A stretch of DNA of 64,000 nt from Sphingomonadaceae bacterium 3R27C6 (lineage in GTDB: Bacteria; Pseudomonadota; Alphaproteobacteria; Sphingomonadales; Sphingomonadaceae), in contig SCNS01000027.1 of the NCBI GenBank assembly GCA_005503215.1, positions 1-64,000 of the forward strand, written 5' to 3'. Both the position numbers and the translations under genes were made by a program. The notes under the pieces were generated by a model. It saw only the letters and a program-made list of their open reading frames with translations, did no database searches and had not been told where the DNA came from. Position 1 is the stretch's first letter. Every line of letters starts with the position of its first letter. This document shows, piece after piece, positions 18,713-27,276 of this stretch.

Positions 18713-19594
18713 TTATCGGGCATGATGCTCCTTGTGCAGCGCATGTCTGGAAAAGGCGATGATGGCATCGTTGAAGATATCGTTGCGGTCGCCCGCGACC
18801 ATGTGACCCGCGCCGGCGATATCGGCGACCTCGAGCCAGGGGAGCCGGCGGCGAAACGCCGCGACGCTGGCATCGCTCACGACATCGCTCGACAGGCCGC
18901 GAACGAGCAGGACGGGAAGGTCAGGGAGGGTGGCCAGCGTTTCGGCGGCTTCCGGCAAGGCGCCGAGTGAGTCCGACCGCTGCCTGTCCAGCATCCGCGG
19001 ATCCCAATGCCAGTAGAGCCGCCCGTCGTCGCGGCGGCGGAGATTCTTCATCAGGCCGCTCGTATCGCGCGTCCGGGGCCGGTGCGGATTATAGGCATCG
19101 ACGGCGGCGGCGGCTTCCTCGACCGAGGCGAAACCGCTCCGGTGACTGTGCATGAAGGAGAGGACGCGCTCGATGCCGCGGGGCTCGGGTTCGGGGACGA
19201 TATCGACCAGCACCAGCCCCGCGGGTCGCAAGCCCTTATGGATCGCGTGAATTGCGGTTGCGCCGCCGAGCGAGGCGCCGACGAGGATGAACGGGACGTG
19301 CAGGAGGCTGGCCACGGCCTTCAGATCATTGGCCCGGTCGCCGATGAAATAGGCACCATCGGGCGACCAGTCGCTGTCGCCATGCCCGCGCGCGTCGAAG
19401 TTCAGGGTTTGCAATCCCTCGGAGCGCAGGCGCTCCACCGCGCGGCTCCAGCTATGCCGCGTCTGACCCCCGCCATGGAGCAGGATCACTGCCGGGGCGC
19501 CTGCCGGACCGCCATGATCGACGACGAGGTCGAGACCGTCCGCCGAGCGAATGATGCGCTGTTGCAACGGTAGTATATGCTGGACGTCGGTCAT
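18713..19594 (-). CDS. Alpha/beta hydrolase
   Basis: A 293-residue hydrolase of the alpha/beta fold: oxyanion region LLHGGGQTRHSW, nucleophile elbow VGASLGGA, candidate acid in the RGLSSDVVSD segment, and catalytic His in GAGHMVAGD. It has no signal peptide, so it is cytoplasmic. The ATG at 19594 overlaps the stop of the Rieske oxygenase gene (ATGA), so both are made from one transcript. It probably cleaves an ester or C-C bond in a product of that oxygenase, but the substrate is unknown. Confidence 0.85.
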   Translation of the reverse strand: MTDVQHILPLQQRIIRSADGLDLVVDHGGPAGAPAVILLHGGGQTRHSWSRAVERLRSEGLQTLNFDARGHGDSDWSPDGAYFIGDRANDLKAVASLLHVPFILVGASLGGATAIHAIHKGLRPAGLVLVDIVPEPEPRGIERVLSFMHSHRSGFASVEEAAAAVDAYNPHRPRTRDTSGLMKNLRRRDDGRLYWHWDPRMLDRQRSDSLGALPEAAETLATLPDLPVLLVRGLSSDVVSDASVAAFRRRLPWLEVADIAGAGHMVAGDRNDIFNDAIIAFSRHALHKEHHAR

Positions 19595-20757
19595 GCGGGT
19601 TTCCTTGTGGTGGCGGTGTCGAGATGCTCCATCACCGTTTGATTGAACCGGTCGAGCGCTCCCTCGAACCGTCCGAACAGGAAATGATCGTTCGCGCCTG
19701 AAGCCAGCCCGGCGTGAATGCCCTCGCCGATCCTGATGTCTTCCTCCAGCGTCTTGATGGTGATCGCGTGGTTGCGCCGCCAATGGTCGTCGCCTTTCCC
19801 TTCGCCCGGTTCGCTGCCGGTCGGGGCGAGCGTAGCCAGGCGAAGACTGGTGCGGCCGGGCGCGAGCGGCTCCTGCCTGATCCAGACCACATGATCCTGC
19901 TGGACGAGCAACTGGGTCGTCGGAAACAGCGTGTAGACGAGGTTGGCATGGTCGCGCATCCGCCAGCCCCCGCGTGAGGTTTCGGTGAGCGCCGCCATTC
20001 CGGTGCGCGGCAGGACCGAGCGCAGATGCGGCCCCAACGCGCGATAGCCCGAGAGATTGTCCTCGAAATAGGGGGCGATGGTGTCGCGATGCGCGACGCG
20101 GAAGTGATAGGATTCGATTCCGCCTTCGATCAGGAGCTTCCAGTTGGCGTTGCAGACCATGCGGTCCTCGGCCGCGATCGTCATTGCCGCCATTCCCAGC
20201 GCGTCGAGCTCGTCCGCGAGCGGCGCGAAATAGCCGTCGAAGTCGAAGCCGCCGCCGGGATCTCCCGCCACCCAGACGAAACCGAAGGCTTCGTGCACCG
20301 GCAGCGGCTTCAGGCCGATACCCGCCTTGTCGATCCCGCCGAAGCCGCTCTCGAAATGGGGGGCGCCGACGAGCGGGCCCGAATTGGCATAGGTCCAGCC
20401 GTGATAGGGACAGGTGAAGCGATGCGCGCAGCCCGACGCCGCCTCGACCAACCGTGCGCCGCGGTGGCGGCAGACGTTGAGAAAGGCATGCGCCGCGCCC
20501 TGCCTGTCGCGCGTCAGCAGGACGGGGAGGCCGTGGACGTCGCAGCGCAGGAAGGCGCCGGGGCCAGCGAGCTCGCTGACATGCGCCGCGGCCTGGGGCA
20601 GGCGGCGCATGATCGCTTCGCGTTCGCGGGTGAAGCGTGTTTCGTCGAGATATTGTCCGACCGGGCTCTGCGCGACGGTCTCGTCGAGGAAAAAGCTTCG
20701 GGTCGCGGCGAGCGACCGCAATTCATCGATGAGTTCAAGTTCGACCCCGCGGTCCAT
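19591..20757 (-). CDS. Rieske non-haem iron oxygenase, alpha subunit
   Basis: A 388-residue aromatic-ring-hydroxylating-type oxygenase. The Rieske [2Fe-2S] ligands are C96-x-H98 (CRHRG) and C116-x2-H119 (CPYHGW). The mononuclear iron site follows in NWKLLIEGGIESYHFRVAH. No small subunit, ferredoxin or reductase gene is adjacent, so electron carriers must come from elsewhere. It is divergent from a tetR gene, with two operator palindromes between them, and is followed by the co-translated hydrolase. The substrate cannot be deduced. Confidence 0.9.
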   Translation of the reverse strand: MDRGVELELIDELRSLAATRSFFLDETVAQSPVGQYLDETRFTREREAIMRRLPQAAAHVSELAGPGAFLRCDVHGLPVLLTRDRQGAAHAFLNVCRHRGARLVEAASGCAHRFTCPYHGWTYANSGPLVGAPHFESGFGGIDKAGIGLKPLPVHEAFGFVWVAGDPGGGFDFDGYFAPLADELDALGMAAMTIAAEDRMVCNANWKLLIEGGIESYHFRVAHRDTIAPYFEDNLSGYRALGPHLRSVLPRTGMAALTETSRGGWRMRDHANLVYTLFPTTQLLVQQDHVVWIRQEPLAPGRTSLRLATLAPTGSEPGEGKGDDHWRRNHAITIKTLEEDIRIGEGIHAGLASGANDHFLFGRFEGALDRFNQTVMEHLDTATTRKPA

Positions 20758-20766
20758 GCGAATCCC

Positions 20767-20782
20767 CTTACCGGTTGGTAGG
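20767..20782. promoter_or_regulatory. Operator-like palindrome 1 (tetR/Rieske intergenic)
   Basis: CTTACCGGTTGGTAGG is a near-perfect dyad around ACCGGTTGGT, typical of TetR-family operators. It differs at only two central bases from a second copy 24 bp downstream. It lies 10 bp upstream of the Rieske start. Confidence 0.7.
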
Positions 20783-20790
20783 GACGTTGA

Positions 20791-20806
20791 CTTACCGATC
20801 GGTAGG
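20791..20806. promoter_or_regulatory. Operator-like palindrome 2 (tetR/Rieske intergenic)
   Basis: CTTACCGATCGGTAGG, with the perfect core TACCGATCGGTA, is the second copy of the dyad. It ends 16 bp before the tetR ATG, so repression of both directions is expected. Confidence 0.72.
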
Positions 20807-20822
20807 CGTCAAGCCATGGCGC

Positions 20823-21443
20823 ATGGCCACGGCTTTCAAAACCTCCGCCTCCACCCGCGACCGCATGATCGAGGAAGCGCGCGCGCTATTCGCGGAGCGC
20901 GGCTTCTACGGGGTCAGCATCGCCCAGATCGCGGCGGAGCTTGGCCTGACGAAGCAGGCGCTGCTCCATCATTTCGGAACCAAGGAACGGCTCTATGGGC
21001 TGGTGCTGGAACAGATCGCGGGCGAGCTGGCGGGTCTGAAGGCTTCATCGGAACCGGGTACCGACGCGGCGCGGCAGTTGCAGGACTGGCTCGTCGCGAT
21101 GATTTCCGACACGCCGCCGCGGATCGAGCGGTCGCGACTGTTGATGCGCGAAATCCTCGACAATCAGGTCCGGGCTGAACGCGCCGGATCCTGGTATCTC
21201 AAGCCGTTTCTGGGCGAGCTTGTAACGATGCTTCGCGGCGTGCCGGGCTGGTCGGGCGCTTCGGACGCCCAATTGCGCGCCACCGTGGTTCAACTGCTCG
21301 GCGCGGTCAATTATCATGCCGTGTCCGGCCCGACCTTTCGGGGCATCTTTGGCACGGAGGCCGCGCAGGCCATGAACGACATCTTCGCATCGCAGTTGCG
21401 GCATATGGTGCATGCCGTGCTGGCGGCGGGACCGGAGGCGTAG
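20823..21443 (+). CDS. TetR/AcrR-family repressor
   Basis: A 206-residue regulator with an N-terminal TetR helix-turn-helix (RDRMIEEARALFAERGFYG, then IAQIAAELGLTKQALLHHFG) and a helical ligand domain. The ATG at 20823 leaves the two operator palindromes outside the coding region; an upstream ATG at 20775 would put one of them inside the gene. It probably represses itself and the divergent Rieske/hydrolase pair until a pathway compound is bound. Confidence 0.88.
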   Translation: MATAFKTSASTRDRMIEEARALFAERGFYGVSIAQIAAELGLTKQALLHHFGTKERLYGLVLEQIAGELAGLKASSEPGTDAARQLQDWLVAMISDTPPRIERSRLLMREILDNQVRAERAGSWYLKPFLGELVTMLRGVPGWSGASDAQLRATVVQLLGAVNYHAVSGPTFRGIFGTEAAQAMNDIFASQLRHMVHAVLAAGPEA

Positions 21444-21444
21444 A

Positions 21445-21480
21445 CGCTGCGGCACGGCATCGCTGGACCGTGCCGCAGCG
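21445..21480. terminator. Bidirectional hairpin between tetR and TonB receptor
   Basis: CGCTGCGGCACGG and CCGTGCCGCAGCG form a perfect 13-bp stem with a 10-nt loop, filling the 43-bp gap between convergent genes. The T-run is short, so it may also be a protein or structure-dependent terminator. Confidence 0.7.
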
Positions 21481-21486
21481 ATCGCT

Positions 21487-23841
21487 TTAGAACCGGACGG
21501 TTGCGTTGACACCATAGGTTCGGGGTTCGTTCGCGAGGATGCGGTTTGCCGTGCTCCCCGGAAAGGCGCCGTTGTTGAGGCCGAGCGCCGCGCCGAGCGG
21601 CTGATAGACCGCGAGCGGGCGATAATGGGTGTTGGTGAGGTTGCTGCCGAAGATCGCGAGCGACCAGCGGTCGTCGGGGCCGCTCAACGTCAGCCGCGCG
21701 CCGAGCAAAGCATAGCCGTCGGCGATCGATTGCGGATTGGCGTCGTTGACCGTGCCGACATATTGATCGGACACGAAGGAGACATTGGCGTTCGCCGCCC
21801 AAGTCCATCCGCTCGATCCGATATCGCCGTTCCAGTCGACTGCGACATTGCCCGACCAGGGGGGCGAGAAGCTGTTCGGCTTGCCGGTCAGATCCTGCGT
21901 CCCGCCAATCCCGGGCAGGCCCGAGGCGCCCGCGAAATCGGTGAATTCGGAGTCGAGATAGGCGAGCGAGCCCGAGAGCGAGAAGCGGTCGCTGGGCGCG
22001 AGCCTCAGGTCGAGCTCGAAGCCCTGCTGGCGCAAATTGCCGGCGTTGCGGACGACGAAGCTGACCCCGTCGAACGCGCGATCCTGAAACCCCGCGATGT
22101 CCATGCGAAAGAAGGTGATGTTGGCAGTGAGCGCGCGGTCGAGCCAGCTCGTCTTGGCGCCGATCTCGTAATTCTTGACCGTCTCGCGGTCGAAGATGCG
22201 GCGCGTCGAGATCAGATTTCCCTGCGGGTCGAAGGTCGACAGCGACGGTATGCCGCCGCCCGAATTATAGCCGCCCGATTTATAGCCCGTCGAATGGGTG
22301 GCAAAGAGCATCACGTCGTCGGCCGGCTTGTAGTTGAGGCTGACGCGATAGGTGAAGCGACCTTCCGAAAGACCCGGATAGTCCAGCACTTCGGGCGCGC
22401 GGATCGTCTGGGTGAAAGGGCTTGATAGCTGCGAATAGCTGCCGCGTTTGCGGTCGTTGGTCCAGCGGCCGCCGAGGGTGAGCGTGAGCGCGTCCGAAAG
22501 ATAGATGTTGCCCTGCGCATAGGCCGCGACGCTGCGGACCTTCTGATACACGTCCTGATCGGTCGCGGCGACGCCGCCGGTGCTCGCGAAATAGGCCGCG
22601 CATGCGGTGCGTCCCGGCCCCGCGGGGACGAGGATGTTGCAGAACTGCGTGTCCATGTTGAGCTGCTCGCCGAGGGCGAATTTCTCCTCGAAATAATAGA
22701 CGCCCGCGACCATGTCGAAATGACCGCCCAGCCATTCGCGTTCGGGCGAGATGAATTGCAGTTCGTGGTTCTGGCTGCCCGAATCGAACAGGTTGCGCCG
22801 CGTCGCGAGCGGGACGGGCAGGAAGATGATGTCGCCGTCGAGCTGGTCGTTCGTCCATTTGCGATAGCTGTTGACGAGACGCAGCGTCGATCCGCCGCCG
22901 ATTTCGAGCGAGGCGGTGCTCGACACGCCCCAATTCTTGTCGAGCAGGCCCGAGGCGACCGACTGGTTCATCACCCGGTCGTTGAGGTTGGTGTCGGGGC
23001 CGCCGCTGAACGCCGCGCGGAGGAAGGCAAGCCGTGCCGGGGCGACCGAGGCGGGGTCGAAATCGAAATTGACGACGCCGTCGCCGTCGAGCCGCGTGTA
23101 ATCGCCGCGCACGATCCATTCGAGATTGCCGAATTCGGCTTTCACCGTGCCGCGCACCGCGACGTCGTCCGACCCGCCATAGGTCTTGCCGTCGTAGCGG
23201 TTCTTCCACGGCCCGTCATACCATTGCCCCATCGCCGCGACGCGCGCCGAGACATTCTCGCCGAGCGGGACATTGATGTGGCCCGACAGCTTGTAGCGGT
23301 CGAACGAGCCGGCTTCGGCCGACACCGCACCCGAAAATTCATCCTCGGGCAGCGCGCTGCGGATCGACAGGGCGCCGACGCTGGCGTTGCGCCCGAACAA
23401 GGTGCCTTGCGGGCCGCGCAGCACCTCGACCCCGTCGATATCGAGGAAGGCGCCGAGGATCGAGCCCGAGCGCGGGACATAGACGCCGTCGACGAACACC
23501 GCGACGCTCGGTTCGATCAGCGTGTTGGCGAGGCTGCCGACACCGCGGATGCCGATACGCGTCGAGCCGGTGTTCGACGAACGGACGGTCTGGAAATTGG
23601 TCGCGACGCGGCCGAGGTCCATCACGGTGAGGACGTTGGCGCTCTCCATCGTCTCGCCGCTGACCGCCGCGATCGAGATCGGCACATCCTGGATATTCTC
23701 GGCGCGCTTCTGCGCGGTGACGACGATCGCGTCGCCCATGTCGTTCGCGGTGTCGGCGGGTTTCGCCTCCTGCGCGGCGGCAGGCATGGCCGCGAGTGCG
23801 ACAGCGAAGGCGGCAAGGCTCGTGCAGGCAATCCTCTTCAT
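21487..23841 (-). CDS. TonB-dependent receptor
   Basis: A 784-residue outer-membrane receptor. It has a signal peptide (MKRIACTSLAAFAVALAAMPAAAQ), a TonB-box-like start (DAIVVTAQKR), a plug domain (SIAAVSGETM through VEVLRGPQGTLFGRNASVGA) and a 22-strand barrel ending in ...YGVNATVRF with a terminal Phe. It probably imports the compound broken down by the operon that lies upstream on the same strand. The ATG at 23841 follows GGGAGGGAAAT; the longer frame is rejected. A 17-bp motif shared with the head of that operon lies 67 bp upstream. Confidence 0.92.
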   Translation of the reverse strand: MKRIACTSLAAFAVALAAMPAAAQEAKPADTANDMGDAIVVTAQKRAENIQDVPISIAAVSGETMESANVLTVMDLGRVATNFQTVRSSNTGSTRIGIRGVGSLANTLIEPSVAVFVDGVYVPRSGSILGAFLDIDGVEVLRGPQGTLFGRNASVGALSIRSALPEDEFSGAVSAEAGSFDRYKLSGHINVPLGENVSARVAAMGQWYDGPWKNRYDGKTYGGSDDVAVRGTVKAEFGNLEWIVRGDYTRLDGDGVVNFDFDPASVAPARLAFLRAAFSGGPDTNLNDRVMNQSVASGLLDKNWGVSSTASLEIGGGSTLRLVNSYRKWTNDQLDGDIIFLPVPLATRRNLFDSGSQNHELQFISPEREWLGGHFDMVAGVYYFEEKFALGEQLNMDTQFCNILVPAGPGRTACAAYFASTGGVAATDQDVYQKVRSVAAYAQGNIYLSDALTLTLGGRWTNDRKRGSYSQLSSPFTQTIRAPEVLDYPGLSEGRFTYRVSLNYKPADDVMLFATHSTGYKSGGYNSGGGIPSLSTFDPQGNLISTRRIFDRETVKNYEIGAKTSWLDRALTANITFFRMDIAGFQDRAFDGVSFVVRNAGNLRQQGFELDLRLAPSDRFSLSGSLAYLDSEFTDFAGASGLPGIGGTQDLTGKPNSFSPPWSGNVAVDWNGDIGSSGWTWAANANVSFVSDQYVGTVNDANPQSIADGYALLGARLTLSGPDDRWSLAIFGSNLTNTHYRPLAVYQPLGAALGLNNGAFPGSTANRILANEPRTYGVNATVRF

Positions 23842-23907
23842 ATTTCCCTCCCAGGATGATCTATTGGTGATCTTTGATCGAAGGCTATCGGCGCTCGGGC
23901 GGCGATA

Positions 23908-23924
23908 TTTCACATTTCGTGACA
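23908..23924. promoter_or_regulatory. Shared 17-bp motif, copy upstream of TonB receptor
   Basis: TTTCACATTTCGTGACA, with the dyad TCAC-N5-GTGA, is identical to 30249-30265. Orientation relative to the downstream minus-strand gene is the same in both places. It is probably an AraC-regulator site. Confidence 0.7.
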
Positions 23925-23942
23925 GGTTTTTTGCAATGCGCG

Positions 23943-24941
23943 TCACATGGGCACGAGCGCGAGCCAACCGAGCACCATCGCGGCGAGCAGCGCCGTCTCG
24001 CCGATCATCAGTGCGACGGGCTTCCAGCCGACCTGCACCAGATCGCCCAGCCGGGTCTTCATGCCGATCGCGGCGATCGCGGTGACGAGGCACCAGTGGG
24101 ACAGCCTGCTTCCGGTTTCGGTGACCGCTGAGGGGAGCGTGACAAGGCTGTTCAGCGCGACCAGCGCGACGAAGGCGACGACGAACCAGGGCAACAACGG
24201 CGGGCGTTCGCCGCCCGCTGCGCCGGCTTCGCGGCGGCTGATCTGCCCGGCGACGAGAATGACGGGCAGCAGCATCGCGACGCGCAGCAGCTTGACGATC
24301 GTCGCGGTGTCACCGGCATCGGGCGAGATCGCGTAACCGGCACCGACGACCTGCGCGACGTCGTGGATCGTCGCACCGATGAAGACGCCGGCGGCATGAT
24401 CGTCGAGCCCGAGCGCACGCGTGATCAGCGGGTACAGGACCATCGCGGACGTCGACAGCGCCGACACGCCGATGACGGTGAACAGCGTTGCCTGTTCCTT
24501 CTTCGGGTTCGGCGGGAGCGCAGCGGACAGGGCCATCGCCGCCGAGGCGCCGCAGATTGCGGTCGCGCCCCCCGACAGGAAACCGAACAGCGGGTTGAAC
24601 CCCATCGCGCGCGCCGCGAGGGTCGAGATCAGGATCGTCGCGCCGACGAGCGTTACGACCATGACGACCGGCCCCCAGCCGAGCGCGGACACCTGATCCC
24701 AGCCGATGCGGAAGCCGAGCAGCGCGACGCCGATCCGCATCAGCCCTTTGGCGGCGAAATCGATCCCCGCCTGTCCGCGCGGCGCCTCGGTCACGAAGTT
24801 GAGCGCCATGCCGAGCAGCAGGGCGTAGAGCATGACCGGCGCGTCATAATGCTCGGAGAGGAAGGTCGCGGTCGCGGCGACGACGAGCGCGACGGCAAGG
24901 CCCGGCGCCGGGGCAGCGGCGCGCGCAGCGAATGATGGCAT
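23943..24941 (-). CDS. YeiH-family putative sulfate exporter
   Basis: A 332-residue polytopic membrane protein of the YeiH/UPF0324 family (GMALNFVTEAPRGQAGIDFA, LLGFRIGWDQV, GATAICGASAAMA, FIGATIHDVAQVVGAGYA). About ten membrane helices are predicted from hydrophobicity. Family members are annotated as putative sulfate exporters but are poorly characterised. It is the last gene of the operon that contains a TauD-type dioxygenase, a family whose members can release sulfite from sulfonates. That pairing is suggestive only. Confidence 0.88.
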   Translation of the reverse strand: MPSFAARAAAPAPGLAVALVVAATATFLSEHYDAPVMLYALLLGMALNFVTEAPRGQAGIDFAAKGLMRIGVALLGFRIGWDQVSALGWGPVVMVVTLVGATILISTLAARAMGFNPLFGFLSGGATAICGASAAMALSAALPPNPKKEQATLFTVIGVSALSTSAMVLYPLITRALGLDDHAAGVFIGATIHDVAQVVGAGYAISPDAGDTATIVKLLRVAMLLPVILVAGQISRREAGAAGGERPPLLPWFVVAFVALVALNSLVTLPSAVTETGSRLSHWCLVTAIAAIGMKTRLGDLVQVGWKPVALMIGETALLAAMVLGWLALVPM

Positions 24942-24952
24942 GATGCTGGTTC

Positions 24953-26251
24953 CTAGGGTTGGGAGGCGACCGTTTTGAGGTCGGCGAGATAGCTGCGCCG
25001 CGCGGCGAGGAAGAGCAGCGCGGCGATGACGGCCGCGATCGGCAGGAAACGCAGCGCGTCGAGCAAGCCGATCGTGTCGGCGAGCCGTCCGGTCAGGATC
25101 GGCCCCGGCGCGAGCCCGAGCAGATTATGCGCGAGCGTCAGCGTCGCAAAGGCCGAACCGTGGAGCGCGGCGGGGGTGAGGTTCGCGACCATCGCGCCCG
25201 CCGGCCCGGTCGTCCCGGCGACGAAGAACATGGCGATGCCGAGCAGGACAAGCTGGGGCAGTCCCGGCGGCAGCATCAGCGCGACGGTGAGTGCGATCGC
25301 GCTACCGAAGCCATAGCCCGAGGCAAGCAGGATTTTGCGGTCGGGCCGGCCCTGCGCGGCGCGGTCGCTCGCCATGCCGCAAATTACCATGCCGCAGCCG
25401 CAGATCAGCAGGAACAACGCTGCCATGCGTCCGGCCGCATCGACGGGCATCGCATAATAGCGGTTGAAATAACTCGGTAGCCAGGCGGGAAGCGCGCCGG
25501 CGGCGAAGAGCTGAACGCCGCTTGCGCAATAAGCGAGGCGCACGCTGCGGTTGGCGAAGAGCGCGCGGAGCGAGGTGCGCGGCGCGGGCTCCGATGTATC
25601 GGCGGTGCGCGCGGTCGATCCGGCGATCTCGGCGATCCGCTTTTCGCGGACGACCAACGGATAAGCGACGGCGAGCAACAGTCCGCCGAGCCCGATCACG
25701 GCAAAGGCGGCGCGCCAGCCGTGGCTTGCGGCAATCTCGCCGCCGATTGCGACGCCGAGCACCTGACCGAACAGCCCGCCGGCCATGAAGGCGGCCGAGA
25801 GCGTCGCGCGCAACCGCTGCGGAAAGACGCTGATGACGACCGCGATGCCGACGCTGCCGTAAGCCGCTTCGCCGACGCCGACCATGATCCGTCCGACCAG
25901 CATTTGCTGATAGCTTGCCGCCATCGCGCAAAACAGCGTCGCGACGCTCCACAAGGCGGCCATGATCGCAAGGCTGCGCACGCGTCCCCAACGGTCGGCG
26001 GCGAGCGAAAGCGGGAAGGTCAGCAGCCCGACCATCAGCGCGACGACCCCCGACAGAAGCCCGAGCTCGGCGTCGCTCAGTGCCCATTCGGCCTTGAGCA
26101 GCGGGAAGACCGCGTTCAGCACCTGCCGCGCCATATAGTCGGAGATCAGGAGCCCGAAGCTCAGCGCGAAGACGATCCAGCCATAGAGCGTCGTGTCGCG
26201 CGGTCCGCCGGCCGCGATGCCACCGTTCGCCGTGGGTGCCATTACCGCCAT
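24953..26251 (-). CDS. MFS transporter
   Basis: A 432-residue major facilitator with twelve hydrophobic segments. The loop 2-3 signature is present (SLAADRWGRVRS), and the second half repeats it around DRAAQGRPDRK. The ATG at 26251 (MAVMAPTANGG) follows GGAGACGGGC; a TTG four codons upstream is possible. The substrate is probably an organic acid handled by the neighbouring enzymes, by context only. It lies between the CMD protein and the YeiH gene. Confidence 0.87.
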   Translation of the reverse strand: MAVMAPTANGGIAAGGPRDTTLYGWIVFALSFGLLISDYMARQVLNAVFPLLKAEWALSDAELGLLSGVVALMVGLLTFPLSLAADRWGRVRSLAIMAALWSVATLFCAMAASYQQMLVGRIMVGVGEAAYGSVGIAVVISVFPQRLRATLSAAFMAGGLFGQVLGVAIGGEIAASHGWRAAFAVIGLGGLLLAVAYPLVVREKRIAEIAGSTARTADTSEPAPRTSLRALFANRSVRLAYCASGVQLFAAGALPAWLPSYFNRYYAMPVDAAGRMAALFLLICGCGMVICGMASDRAAQGRPDRKILLASGYGFGSAIALTVALMLPPGLPQLVLLGIAMFFVAGTTGPAGAMVANLTPAALHGSAFATLTLAHNLLGLAPGPILTGRLADTIGLLDALRFLPIAAVIAALLFLAARRSYLADLKTVASQP

Positions 26252-26296
26252 GCCCGTCTCCAATCCGTTGTCGGGAAGCCGGTGGGCGCGATCATG

Positions 26297-26680
26297 TCAA
26301 TCCTGCGCCGCGCCGGGCATCGCCAGCCCGCGCGCCTTCATTTCTTGAACAAGCATCGGCGCGCCGAGCGCGACCGAATGCAGTCCGAGTACCGCGACCG
26401 CTTCGAGCACCGCCATCACTTCCTCTGGCGTCGCGCCCTTGTCGAGCGCGGCGGCGATGTGGCGGCGCGTCCCCGGTGCATACATGTGCGTGCAGGAGGC
26501 ATCGACCGCGATTGCCAGAAATTCGTAGATTTTGGGATCGAGCACTCCGCGTCGCAGCGGCAATGTGCCTGCGGCGAGGAAGGTTTCGAGCCATTCGGGA
26601 TCGAGCGCCGCCATCTCGTCCCACGCGGCGTTCCACTGGCCGCCCGCGCGCATCGCGTCGCTGACCGGGGTAGCGCTCAT
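26297..26680 (-). CDS. Carboxymuconolactone decarboxylase-like protein
   Basis: A 127-residue all-helical CMD/AhpD-fold protein (IYEFLAIAVDASCTHMYAPG, then RRHIAAALDKGATPEEVMAV). It keeps one Cys and a following His (CTHMY) but not the AhpD CxxC pair, so thiol redox activity is unlikely. CMD relatives include decarboxylases and hydrolase partners in catabolic gene sets. The ATG at 26680 overlaps the stop of the upstream hydrolase gene. Confidence 0.85.
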   Translation of the reverse strand: MSATPVSDAMRAGGQWNAAWDEMAALDPEWLETFLAAGTLPLRRGVLDPKIYEFLAIAVDASCTHMYAPGTRRHIAAALDKGATPEEVMAVLEAVAVLGLHSVALGAPMLVQEMKARGLAMPGAAQD

Positions 26681-27261
26681 TGCGCGGCACTCCGCGCGTG
26701 ATCGTCGAGCCGATCGAGCAACCTGAACACCTCGGGCCACGGGCCATAGCCCGCGGCCGGATTGAGATGCCCGACCTCGCCGGCGTCGTGCAACGCCGCG
26801 CCCCACGCGTCGGCGAAGCTCGTAACCCGATCGAACGCCGCGAGCGGATCATTGCGGCTCGCGACGGTGATCGCCGGGAAGGGCAGGGCCTTGCGCGGGA
26901 TCGGCAGCCAGCCGCCTTCCTTGAGCGCGCCCGGTTCGGGATAGCCGGCGGGCAGCGGGTTCTCGATGTCGGCGGGGGCGACGAGCAGCGCCGCGCGGAT
27001 CGTCCGCGTCGGGGCGAGCGCCCAATGCACCGTCGTCAGGCACCCCGCGCTATGCGCGACGATCGCCACCTCGCCGGTTATGATGCGAAGCGCGGCGTCG
27101 AGTGCCGCGACTTGCCCCGCGCGGCTGAGCCTGTCGGCGGCGAGCGGTTCGACCGTCACCGCGCCGGGGATCGCCCGCGCGGCATGGGTCTGCCAATGAT
27201 CCTCGACATGATCCCGAAGGCCGGGAACGAAGAGGATCGTCGTCTCGCCGCCGAAAGCCAT
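26677..27261 (-). CDS. RBBP9/YdeN-like serine hydrolase
   Basis: A 194-residue small alpha/beta hydrolase. It shows FVPGLRDHVEDHWQ near the start, nucleophile S71 in VAHSAGC, Asp in ASRNDPLA and His in GEVGHLNPAAGYGPWPE, all typical of the RBBP9/YdeN family. It is cytoplasmic. It sits between the beta-keto acid cleavage enzyme and the CMD protein, with a coupled stop/start to the latter. The substrate is unknown; an ester or thioester intermediate would fit. Confidence 0.88.
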   Translation of the reverse strand: MAFGGETTILFVPGLRDHVEDHWQTHAARAIPGAVTVEPLAADRLSRAGQVAALDAALRIITGEVAIVAHSAGCLTTVHWALAPTRTIRAALLVAPADIENPLPAGYPEPGALKEGGWLPIPRKALPFPAITVASRNDPLAAFDRVTSFADAWGAALHDAGEVGHLNPAAGYGPWPEVFRLLDRLDDHARSAAQ

Positions 27262-27276
27262 CGCCTTGCTCCCGCC

